The notes under the pieces were generated by a model. It did no database searches. It had not been told where the DNA came from and saw nothing but the letters and a program-made list of their open reading frames with translations. A DNA stretch of 64,000 nt. It comes from JAVBMU01 sp031551755 (GTDB lineage: Bacteria; Actinomycetota; Actinomycetes; Actinomycetales; Cellulomonadaceae). Made by a program: the position numbers and the translations under genes. Shown in pieces: positions 52,734 through 60,125 of the stretch; the stretch's first letter is position 1; every line of letters starts with the position of its first letter. The stretch spans positions 1 to 64,000 of the forward strand of contig JAVBNE010000034.1 of NCBI GenBank assembly GCA_031551755.1, read 5' to 3'.

Positions 52734-53825
52734 GTGTTTACAGAGCGTACGAGTGTGGGGCTCGACGTGCATGCACGATCGGTCGCGGCAGCGGCGATTG
52801 ACGGTGTCACGGGCGAGCTCGTCCAGGCGAGGCTGACCTCGTCACATGAGGACATCCGCTCCTGGGTCCAGGCCCTGCCCGGCCCGGTGGCGGTGACCTA
52901 TGAGGCTGGGCCGACCGGTTTCGATCTTTACCGGGTGCTGAGCGGTGCCGGAATCCGGTGCGAGGTCGCCGCGCCATCGAAGCTGCACAAGCCTTCTGGC
53001 GAGCGGGTCAAGACCGACGCCAAGGACGCTATCCATCTGGCCCGGCTGCTACGGCTCGACGAGATCACCGCGGTCGCGATCCCCAGCATCGACCAAGAGG
53101 CAGCCCGCGATCTGGTGCGGGCACGGGAGGACTGTCGTGGCGACCTGATGCGGGCCCGGCACCGGCTGTCGAAACTGCTGCTGCGGCACGGGATCGTCTA
53201 CTACGGTGGCCTTGCCTGGACCGCTAAGCACGACGCTTGGCTACGACACGAGGCACTGCCACAGCTGAGCACTCGGGCAACCCGGCTGACGTTCGACTGC
53301 GACTACGAGACCGTTTTGATGGTGAAGGCACGTCGCGACCGGCTCGACACCGCGATCGGCGAGATGGCTGCCGATTCACAGTTCACCCCGCTCGTGCACC
53401 GATTGGGCTGTCTGCGTGGAGTGAGCACCCTGACCGGGTTCGCACTGGCGGTCGAGATCGGTGACTGGCACCGGTTTACCGGCAACACCATCGGCTCCTT
53501 CGTCGGTCTGGTCCCCTCGGAGTACTCCTCCGGTGCCTCGCGGGTACAGGGCTCGATCACCAAGACCGGCAACACCCACGTCCGGCGCCTGCTGGTCGAG
53601 GCGGCCTGGCACCACCGAGCCAGATACACCGTCGGCAAGACCATGCGCGACAGATGGGACCTGGCCCCCGCTGCCGCCAGGGCTCGTGGCGATCAGGGCA
53701 ACCGACGACTCCACCACCGGTGGTTGAAGTTCATCGACCGCCGCAAGAAGCACACGATCGCCAACGTCGCTATCGCCCGCGAGCTGGCCGGCTGGACCTG
53801 GTCCTTAGCTGTGATGGGCGAGTAG
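52734..53825 (+). CDS. IS110-family (IS1111 group) transposase
   Basis: The 363-residue DEDD recombinase has an N-terminal RuvC-like domain with Asp11 (VGLDVH), Glu57 (TYEAGP), Asp95 and Asp98 (KTDAKDA). A coiled coil follows (about 120-215), then the C-terminal transposase_20 domain with SSGASRVQGSITKTGN at 265-280, where the catalytic Ser is expected. Relatives use an RNA guide to join element and target DNA. The frame is intact. GTG 52734 is chosen because GGGAGG is five bases upstream; TTG 52719 is less likely. Confidence 0.93.
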   Translation: MFTERTSVGLDVHARSVAAAAIDGVTGELVQARLTSSHEDIRSWVQALPGPVAVTYEAGPTGFDLYRVLSGAGIRCEVAAPSKLHKPSGERVKTDAKDAIHLARLLRLDEITAVAIPSIDQEAARDLVRAREDCRGDLMRARHRLSKLLLRHGIVYYGGLAWTAKHDAWLRHEALPQLSTRATRLTFDCDYETVLMVKARRDRLDTAIGEMAADSQFTPLVHRLGCLRGVSTLTGFALAVEIGDWHRFTGNTIGSFVGLVPSEYSSGASRVQGSITKTGNTHVRRLLVEAAWHHRARYTVGKTMRDRWDLAPAAARARGDQGNRRLHHRWLKFIDRRKKHTIANVAIARELAGWTWSLAVMGE

Positions 53826-54099
53826 CAGCCCATGATCTGCTTCGTCGTCAAACGGCTGGCGGCAGCACTTGGAGCGACCCGCGCAACAACTATGAGCAAC
53901 GGACACTTCGCCCGCGACGCTCGTTCCTAGACACGCGGACCCGCTCCTGCCGAAAGCACCGTCCTGCGGTAACCAACCCGCGCATATCAGTCTGACCGCG
54001 CGTCGCCAACGACACGCTCACCAGCCCCACCACGACGAAGCACGAGGCGACCGCCCCGAACCCAGGACAGGCGCCTCACCCTGCCACTTGACAGAAAAC
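53826..54099 (+). ncRNA. Candidate bridge RNA (seekRNA) region of the IS1111-type element
   Basis: This 274-base stretch has no gene and lies between the transposase stop and the right subterminal repeat, where IS1111 elements encode their guide RNA. CATATCAGT at 53983-53991 repeats exactly the right end of the element (54105-54113), as a donor guide should. CTAGAC at 53927-53932 also equals bases 52611-52616 at the left border, a weaker match. The RNA ends are not defined. Confidence 0.5.
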
Positions 54100-54108
54100 C
54101 ACTCCATA
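54100..54108 (+). repeat. Right subterminal inverted repeat of the IS1111-type element
   Basis: CACTCCATA, the exact reverse complement of the left copy at 52618-52626. About five bases of element follow. Confidence 0.8.
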
Positions 54109-54156
54109 TCAGTTGTTGTGGGTCGTGACGTTGGTGACGGGGGTCGGGGTGTGGGT

Positions 54157-54221
54157 GAGGGGTAGGCCCGCGGCAGGATGGAAGTACTCCTACATCCGCC
54201 TGCTGGAAGGTCCTACCCCTC
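54157..54221 (+). other. Large hairpin abutting the IS481 transposase start codon
   Basis: GAGGGGTAGG (54157-54166) pairs perfectly with CCTACCCCTC (54212-54221), and inside it GCAGGATG (54173-54180) pairs with CATCC-g-CCTGC (54193-54203) with one bulge. The start GTG at 54222 follows directly and the GGAAGG ribosome binding site lies within the structure. Confidence 0.7.
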
Positions 54222-55020
54222 GTGTCCCACCGTAATGCCCTGTCGACCCCTGCTGGTCGCCTGCGCCTGGTCGAACGCTGTCAGACTCGTCCGATCGCCC
54301 ATGTTGCTGCTACCGCGATCTCCCGGCAGTGCCTATCGAAGTCGAAGACCCGCTACGACCTGTTCGGTGAGGCTGGACTGGTTGATCGGACCTCGGTTCC
54401 TCGCACCTCGCCGACTCAGACCCCGCAGGTCGTCGTGGACCGCATCAAGGTGCTGCGCCGCCAACGTAAGTGGTCCGCGACCAGGATCGCGACCGAGCTG
54501 GCCGGTGAAGGCCACCGCGTGTCGGCGCGTACGGTCGGGCGGTGGCTGCAACGGCTGGGCATCAACCGGCGCCGTGACCTGGACCCCACAGGCGCGTCGA
54601 ATCGCAAGCCGGGCAAGATCACCGCCCGCTACCCCGGTCACATGATCCACCTGGCCGTCAAGAAGGTCGGACGCATCCCCGACGGCGGTGGATGGCGCGC
54701 CCTCGCACGCGACTCGACCCAAGCCAAAAAGGTCGAAAAGGCCGAACGCCAGGGTGCTAAAGCCGGGTACATGTACCTGCACTCAGCCGTCGACGGATAG
54801 TCGCACCTGGCCTACACCGAGGCCCTGCCCAACGAGACCGCACCGGTCACGATCACCTTCTTCCGCCGCGCGACCGCGTTCTTCGCCGCCCACCGCTCCA
54901 ACCGGATTGTGCGCGTGGTCACCGACAACGGCTCCAACTACCGCGCACACGCGTTCACCACCGCCGTCTTGGCCACAGCATCGCGCCACCGCCGCCGACC
55001 GCCGCCCAGCCCACCCACAC
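54222..55020 (+). pseudogene. IS481-family transposase, broken
   Basis: From GTG 54222 the product begins SHRNALSTPAGRLRLVERC, the usual IS481 N-terminus, with a helix-turn-helix and DRTSVPRTSPTQTP. GRIPDGGGWR and GYMYLHSAVDG lead to the DDE domain. A TAG at 54798-54800 replaces the residue after AVDG; beyond it SHLAYTEAL and VVTDNGSNYRAHAF (second Asp) are still readable in the same frame. After about residue 255 the sequence no longer matches and the catalytic Glu region is missing. Confidence 0.8.
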
Positions 55021-55072
55021 CCACGAACACGTCACGACCTCATACAGCAGTGACCTGCTCGGAGAGAGCTGG

Positions 55073-55537
55073 TCAGTCGCAGTCGAAGTCGATCCGCTGG
55101 TCGCTGCTGCCGGAATCGCTAACTTTGGCGCCGTTCCAGTAGACCGGGTTCATGAGAACTGCCCGGTTGTTGGAACGAAGTGCCAGGATATCCGTCGTGT
55201 AGGAGGCGCCAGCACCGTCAACACCGGTCACCCGAAGAAGCCGCCCCGCCTGATGCGACCCGTCACCCAGGTAAGCAGCCATGCAAACGATCTGTGGCGG
55301 GTCTTGCGGCGATAACGGCGCCTCCTGGAGCAGGGCGCGACAATTGCCTAGAGTCGCTGCGACCTCGCAGAAGTCGTCGTCTCCCACATGTCCCGCTGCG
55401 AAGGTCAGCGCAGCCTGCACCTCGACAACGGTCGGAACCCCACCATCCCTTCGTCCATCAACAGCGAGGGCAACACCGGCACCCGCCAAGCAGACCGCAA
55501 GGCCTCCGGCAACAGATACCCACAGGACCTTTCTCAT
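55073..55537 (-). CDS. Small secreted protein between IS remnants
   Basis: The 154-residue protein starts at ATG 55537 with GAGGAG six bases upstream, a good site. A signal peptide (MRKVLWVSVAGGLAVCLAGAGVALA) is followed by a polar domain with cysteines at about 65, 75, 92 and 153 that could form disulfides. DDDFCEVAATLGNCRALLQ and ILALRSNNRAVLMNPVYW are landmarks. The cysteine at 16 does not form a clear lipobox. I recognise no family. It lies on the minus strand between a broken IS481 gene and an IS3 remnant. Confidence 0.7.
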   Translation of the reverse strand: MRKVLWVSVAGGLAVCLAGAGVALAVDGRRDGGVPTVVEVQAALTFAAGHVGDDDFCEVAATLGNCRALLQEAPLSPQDPPQIVCMAAYLGDGSHQAGRLLRVTGVDGAGASYTTDILALRSNNRAVLMNPVYWNGAKVSDSGSSDQRIDFDCD

Positions 55538-55555
55538 TCCTTGCTCCTCTTCGAT

Positions 55556-55714
55556 TGTGCGGCGCAAACCGAATACAGCGAGGACCTGCGGATCGCGATC
55601 GTCACTTGGATCGAACGGACCTACCACCGCCGACGCCGCCAAGCCCGACTCGGACGACTGACCCCCACCGAATACGAGATGATCAACACCACTCAGGTCG
55701 CACTCGCCGCCTGA
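55556..55714 (+). pseudogene. IS3-family transposase OrfB, C-terminal remnant
   Basis: The last 50 or so codons read RIAIVTWIERTYHRRRRQAR and LGRLTPTEYEMINTTQ, the standard end of IS3-family integrase-type transposases. All of the DDE catalytic core is missing. Upstream sequence in this frame is antisense to the secreted-protein gene. Confidence 0.8.
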
Positions 55715-55757
55715 AACCAACTGTCACCTATCCGCGCAGCAGACCCGTCAATGGCAC
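55715..55757 (+). mobile_element. Right end of the IS3 remnant
   Basis: After the stop comes CAACTGTCACCTATCC and GCGCAGCAGACCC, which resembles the terminal repeat region of actinobacterial IS3 elements. The border near 55755 is a guess. It is a different element type from the IS3 end at the left edge of the window. Confidence 0.4.
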
Positions 55758-55847
55758 GCTAGGCGAGTCCGTGCAGGTTCATCCACTGGGTCCGACAACT
55801 GTCTTCGCCGGTTGCGCCAACACGGAGGTTTGGGCGCGACAGGAGGG

Positions 55848-55886
55848 GCGGTTGGACGCCCGCGCTGTCGCGTCTCAACCCCGCCG
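55848..55886 (-). terminator. Imperfect hairpin after apt
   Basis: On the minus strand GGCGG..TTG..ACGC can pair with GCGT..AA.CCGCC with internal mismatches, directly after the apt stop (55887). If active, it would end the secDF-apt transcript before the IS island. Confidence 0.4.
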
Positions 55887-56483
55887 TCAACCCACCCTGA
55901 GCAGGCTGTCGACGCGTCGGCCGGTCAGCTTTTCCCGACCGCCCAGACCAGCCAGCTCGAGCAGGAACGTCGTACCCAGCACGACACCGCCTGCACCTTC
56001 GACGAGTTCGGCGCCCGCATTCGCGGTGCCGCCTGTCGCCAGCACATCATCGACGATGAGAACACGTTCACCCGAGTTGATTGTTCCCGTGCGCATCTCA
56101 ATGGACGCGTGCCCGTATTCAAGCGCGTACTGCACGGCGTCCGTCGGCGGCGGGAGCTTGCCGGCTTTGCGCAGTGGCAGGAACCCGACACCCAGCCGCA
56201 GGGCGAGCGGTGCGCCGAGAAGAAACCCCCGCGCCTCGATTCCGGCAATCAGGTCGATCGAGCCCAGCTCCCGTGTGCTGACCGCGAAGGCATCGATCAC
56301 GGAGCCGAAGGCTTCGCCATCGGCAAGCAAGCCGGTAATGTCACGAAAGATGACCCCCGGGCTCGGGTAGTCCGGGACGGCCCGGATCAGTCCGAGGACG
56401 TCAGCTGCCCGTTGCGGACCAAGGCAGGCGAGCCCCGCAGCCGAGACTCCCGGACCGACCTGCCCGTCCGCCGAAACCGTCAC
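55887..56483 (-). CDS. apt: Adenine phosphoribosyltransferase
   Basis: The 198-residue salvage enzyme makes AMP from adenine and PRPP. VPDYPSPGVIFRDITGLL binds the base region, AGIEARGFLLGAPLA is typical, and VLIVDDVLATGGTANA is the PRPP-binding signature. It overlaps secF by four bases. In most actinobacteria rel is next; here the IS island intervenes. Confidence 0.96.
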   Translation of the reverse strand: MTVSADGQVGPGVSAAGLACLGPQRAADVLGLIRAVPDYPSPGVIFRDITGLLADGEAFGSVIDAFAVSTRELGSIDLIAGIEARGFLLGAPLALRLGVGFLPLRKAGKLPPPTDAVQYALEYGHASIEMRTGTINSGERVLIVDDVLATGGTANAGAELVEGAGGVVLGTTFLLELAGLGGREKLTGRRVDSLLRVG

Positions 56484-57583
56484 CGGCCACCGCGGCGACG
56501 CCGGGGCTGAGCTCGGACACCGAGGTGCTCACCCGGATGCAGCGGCGCGGTCACCATACCTGCGGCAGCCAAGGCCGCATCGCTGTCGTCGCCCGCGCCC
56601 TCGATGATCTCTGCCCGCCGTTCGAGCACCTTGGTGGTGTGTTCGCGGATCGACTTCTCGCGTTCACGCAGCGTGACTTCGAGCGGCGTGGCCAAGAAGA
56701 CCGAGGAGTAGGCGCCGATGGCCATGCCCACGAACAGCGCAAGCGCGATGTCTCGCAAGGTGCCCGCACCGAGTATGAAGGCACCGATGAACAGGATCGC
56801 GCTCACAGGCAGCAGGGCCACCACCGAGGTGTTGATCGACCGCACGAGCGTCTGGTTGATCGCCAGGTTCGCCCGCTCCGCATACGTGCTGCGCGTCTGA
56901 TCGAAGATATCCGTCGTGTTCTCCCGGACCTTGTCGAAGACCACGACCGTGTCGTAGATCGAGTAGCCAAGAATCGTCAGGAATCCGATCACCGTGGCCG
57001 GGGTGACCTCCCACCCGACGAGGGCGTAGATACCGACCGTGACCGCGAGGTCGTGGAACAGCGCCAGGATCGCCGCGACCGCCATCCGCCAGTTCCGGAA
57101 GTACACGGTCATCACCACGGCGAGCAGGCCCAGGAAGACGACCAACCCCGTGAGCGCCTTCTGGGAGACGTCCTGCCCCCAGGTCGGTCCCACGAACGAG
57201 CTGGTGACCTTGTCCAGTGGCACGTCGTAGGCGTCCGCGAGCCCGGACCGCACGGCCTCGACCTGGTCCGCCGTCAGCTCGGCGGTCTGAATCCGCAGCG
57301 ACGTACCCGCGACGGTGGAGATGCGGGGCTCTTCCTTCGCGTCCACCTTGTGGACCGCGTCGATCGCGGGCTGCTGCCCGGTGTTGCTCACACCTGAGAC
57401 GACGAACTCCGACCCGCCGCGAAACTCGATTCCCAGGTTGAATCCGAGCGTGCCCATCACCACGGCCGACAGGGCCACCGCAACGATCGAGATGGTGTAG
57501 AAGATCTTGCGGTGACCGACGACGTTGTACGATCGCCGACCCGCATACAGGTCATTGCCCCACTGGGCGAATCCCGCGGCCAT
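56480..57583 (-). CDS. secF: Protein translocase subunit SecF
   Basis: The 367-residue RND-like protein has six membrane helices: one at about 28-48, an external loop with GIEFRGGSEF, and five more at about 145-310. IGFLTILGYSIYDTVVVFDKVREN is the SecF signature. With SecD it uses the proton gradient to pull proteins through SecYEG. The Arg-rich C-terminus is cytosolic. It overlaps secD by one base and apt by four. Confidence 0.97.
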   Translation of the reverse strand: MAAGFAQWGNDLYAGRRSYNVVGHRKIFYTISIVAVALSAVVMGTLGFNLGIEFRGGSEFVVSGVSNTGQQPAIDAVHKVDAKEEPRISTVAGTSLRIQTAELTADQVEAVRSGLADAYDVPLDKVTSSFVGPTWGQDVSQKALTGLVVFLGLLAVVMTVYFRNWRMAVAAILALFHDLAVTVGIYALVGWEVTPATVIGFLTILGYSIYDTVVVFDKVRENTTDIFDQTRSTYAERANLAINQTLVRSINTSVVALLPVSAILFIGAFILGAGTLRDIALALFVGMAIGAYSSVFLATPLEVTLREREKSIREHTTKVLERRAEIIEGAGDDSDAALAAAGMVTAPLHPGEHLGVRAQPRRRRGGR

Positions 57584-59514
57584 CAGAGCTTCCCCTCGCT
57601 GTCACCGATTGTCGGCTCGTTCGCAGTATCTCCAGGTGGGCCGCCATCGCCCGCCCCGGCAGCTCGTTCGCGGGCGGCCCGGCGTTCGGCGATGGTCATG
57701 CGCGGGCCGTCCCCACTGCCGACTGCAACGGTTTCGGGGACCCGCTCGTCAGCGACCTTCGTGGCCGTCGAGCCGGCGGTGGGAATCGCGACGCGACCGC
57801 GTCCCGCGTAGCGGGGAAGCGCGACGCCCAGTCGCCGCGGGTCCAGGCCGGAGGCCCGGTGGCCCTCACCGAAGAACTTCGTACGCGCGAGTAGCTGCAT
57901 CACCGGGTGGGTGAACAAGAAGACGATCGCGAGGTCGACCAACGTGGTCAGTCCGAGAGTGAACGCGAAGCCCCGCACCCCACCGACCGCCAGGAGGTAC
58001 AGCACGATAGCGGCGAGGAAGTTCACGGTGTCCGACGCCAAGATCGTGCGACGTGCGCGCGACCAGCCCTTGTCGACGGCACCGGTAAGAAGCCGTCCGT
58101 CGCGCAGCTCGTCTCGGATGCGCTCGAAGTACACGATGAATGAGTCGGCGGTGATACCGATCGAAACGATCAACCCCGCCACACCCGGTAGTGACAGGCG
58201 ATAGCCCTGCCGCCAGGACAACAGCGCGATCAACCCGTAGGTGATCACCCCAGCGATCACCAGTGACGCGACCGTGACCAACCCCAACGCCCGGTACTGG
58301 AACAGCGAGTAGACGACGACCAGCAGCAGGCCGATGATGCCGGCCAAGAGACCCTTTTCAAGTTGCTCGCTGCCGAGAGTCGCCGAGATTTGCTCCTGGC
58401 TTTGCACCACGAACGTCAGCGGCAATGCGCCGAAGTTGAGTTGGTTGGCGAGCGTGGCAGCGCTCTGGCGCGTGAAGGTGCCGGAGATCTCCGCCTGTCC
58501 GTTCGGGATGACGACGTTGGCCGAGGGCGCCGAGATCACCAAACCGTCGAGCACCATCGCGAACTGATTGCGCGGGCTTTCCAGCGGCTGAATCCGTTTG
58601 GTGGTGGCCGCGAACTCCTTAGTTCCCTTGGAGTCGAACTTGATATTGACGACCCACTCGTTGGTCGTCACCCCGTTCGGGCCAACGCCCAGACCCGAGT
58701 TGGCCTCGGCGATGTTGGTCCCCTCGATCTCGACCGGCCCGAGAATGTACTTTGCTTGGCCGTCCTGGTCGCAGGAGACAAAGGGGGCGTTCTTCGGCCC
58801 GCTGTCCCCGCCGACCAGGTTCTCCGGCTTGGTGCAGTCGAGCTCGTCGAACTGCTTCTGGATGGCCGGCGTGATCTGTGCGAGGTCAGAGGGGTCCTTC
58901 GCGGCACTCGAGTCGGTCGCATCGTCCGAAGGCGTTGCCGTAGCGCCATCCGTCGGCGTGGCGGTGGCGGACTCTGTCGGTGTCGCCGCCGCGCCGTCGG
59001 AGGCCGTATCCGTGCCGTCGGTCGCAGAGTCCGTGGCACTGTCAGTCGAGGTGTCGGTCGCCGTCGGAGTCGGGGCCGCTGCCTTGAGCACCGGCCGGAA
59101 ACGCATCTGCGCCGAGGTGCGCACGAGTTCCAGGGTCTCTTCCGAGGCCTCGCCCGGGATACCGACGACGATGTTGTTCCGGCCCTGGCTCGTGATCTCG
59201 GCCTCGGCAACACCCGAAGAGTCGATCCGCTGCCGGATCACCCGGATCGCCTGGTTGATCGTGTCGGCCGTGATCTTCTCGCCGTCGCTCGCCTTGGGCC
59301 GCAGGATGATCTGCGTGCCCCCCTCAAGGTCGAGGGCGAGGCCCGGAACCCAACTGGCACCACCGGGATTCTCATCCGAGCGGGGATCGAATTTGGTGCC
59401 TGCGAACAGGGTCCCGAATAGGACGGCAATCAGGATGCCCAGAATGACCAGCGTGCGTACGGGCCGCGCTAGTCGAGTGGTACTGGTGGCCAACGGTCGT
59501 CTCTTCTCATGCAC
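57583..59514 (-). CDS. secD: Protein translocase subunit SecD
   Basis: The 643-residue SecD has an N-terminal helix (about 20-40), a large external P1 domain with LDLEGGTQIILRP and a C-terminal five-helix region with GVAGLIVSIGITADSFIVYFERIRDELR. Unusually, residues 144-210 of P1 are an insert of Thr, Ala, Ser, Asp and Pro (TPTESATATPTDGATATP). ATG 59514 lacks a ribosome binding site; TTG 59493 has GAGAAGAG before it and gives a protein starting near ATSTTR, so the true start may be there. Confidence 0.95.
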   Translation of the reverse strand: MHEKRRPLATSTTRLARPVRTLVILGILIAVLFGTLFAGTKFDPRSDENPGGASWVPGLALDLEGGTQIILRPKASDGEKITADTINQAIRVIRQRIDSSGVAEAEITSQGRNNIVVGIPGEASEETLELVRTSAQMRFRPVLKAAAPTPTATDTSTDSATDSATDGTDTASDGAAATPTESATATPTDGATATPSDDATDSSAAKDPSDLAQITPAIQKQFDELDCTKPENLVGGDSGPKNAPFVSCDQDGQAKYILGPVEIEGTNIAEANSGLGVGPNGVTTNEWVVNIKFDSKGTKEFAATTKRIQPLESPRNQFAMVLDGLVISAPSANVVIPNGQAEISGTFTRQSAATLANQLNFGALPLTFVVQSQEQISATLGSEQLEKGLLAGIIGLLLVVVYSLFQYRALGLVTVASLVIAGVITYGLIALLSWRQGYRLSLPGVAGLIVSIGITADSFIVYFERIRDELRDGRLLTGAVDKGWSRARRTILASDTVNFLAAIVLYLLAVGGVRGFAFTLGLTTLVDLAIVFLFTHPVMQLLARTKFFGEGHRASGLDPRRLGVALPRYAGRGRVAIPTAGSTATKVADERVPETVAVGSGDGPRMTIAERRAARERAAGAGDGGPPGDTANEPTIGDSEGKL

Positions 59515-59558
59515 TGCGTCAGGGACGCGGTCGTTTCACCGGAGGTGCCGGCGATGGT

Positions 59559-59948
59559 CTATTTGCTGTCCGTGCCCTCGTCCGGAGACTCAACCGGCTT
59601 GGGGCGGTGGCCTTTGCCGTCAGTGATCATGCCGGACAGGTCATCTGGCACGACGACGTCCGTCTCGTCTTCAGCCTCCTCCGACTCCTCGACAGGCGGC
59701 TCCACGAGCTTCGCGACGGCCGCGCGCAGCCACCGGGTCTTCGTGCCCGGGGTGGACTCGATCGTGACGATATCCGACTCCTCGTCGATCTCGACGATGG
59801 TGCCGAACATCCCCGAGGCAGTCATCACTTCCTGACCAGGGGCGAGGGTGGCGCGGAACTCCTGTGCGGCGCGCTGCTGCTTGCGGGTGCGGCTCGACAT
59901 GAGGTACAAGCCCGCAATCGCTATCACTGCGATGATGATCATTTCCAT
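59559..59948 (-). CDS. yajC: Preprotein translocase accessory subunit YajC
   Basis: The 129-residue protein has one N-terminal helix (MIIIAVIAIAGLYLM), a basic region, then the YajC core LAPGQEVMTASGMFGTIVEID and an acidic, probably disordered C-terminus. It joins SecDF. The gene heads the yajC-secD-secF-apt unit; secD begins 45 bases after it. Confidence 0.94.
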   Translation of the reverse strand: MEMIIIAVIAIAGLYLMSSRTRKQQRAAQEFRATLAPGQEVMTASGMFGTIVEIDEESDIVTIESTPGTKTRWLRAAVAKLVEPPVEESEEAEDETDVVVPDDLSGMITDGKGHRPKPVESPDEGTDSK

Positions 59949-59990
59949 AGCGGTCTCACATGTCCTGTTCTGGGCTGGAATCTGCGCGGC

Positions 59991-60065
59991 AGTCTAGGCG
60001 CTCACATCAAGATTCCCGGATCAACTCCATGGAGAGCTCCGCGCGCACGGACCGGGACCAGTCTA
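59991..60065 (-). promoter_or_regulatory. Possible yajC promoters (two TAGACT boxes)
   Basis: TAGACT occurs on the minus strand at 59991-59996 and 60060-60065, upstream of yajC and downstream of ruvB. It equals the hicA -10. No good -35 is found at 16-18 bases for either. Nothing else is seen in this 177-base gap. Confidence 0.35.
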
Positions 60066-60125
60066 GGCCCTGTCCATGGACGGCGTCCCAAGTACATCAC
60101 CTGGCGCACTTTTCACCCGATACCA

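Larger units (their letters stand above)
52610..54113 (+). mobile_element. IS1111-type insertion sequence (IS110 family)
   Basis: The element has one transposase gene, subterminal inverted repeats at 52618-52626 and 54100-54108, a 107-base non-coding left part after its repeat and a 275-base non-coding right part. Subterminal rather than terminal repeats define the IS1111 subgroup. The outer borders (about 52610 and 54113) are estimates; the right one abuts TGTTGTGGG, the likely left end of an IS481 element. Confidence 0.8.
54114..55020 (+). mobile_element. IS481-family element, 5' part only
   Basis: The sequence from TGTTGTGGG at 54114 looks like an IS left end and leads into an IS481 transposase gene that has lost its 3' part. 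Homology fades near 55000-55020. No right end is visible. Confidence 0.6.

Noticed and set aside
55388..55714. 108-codon plus-strand frame as a full gene
   Set aside because: Only its last 50 codons match IS3 OrfB; the earlier part is antisense to the secreted-protein gene.
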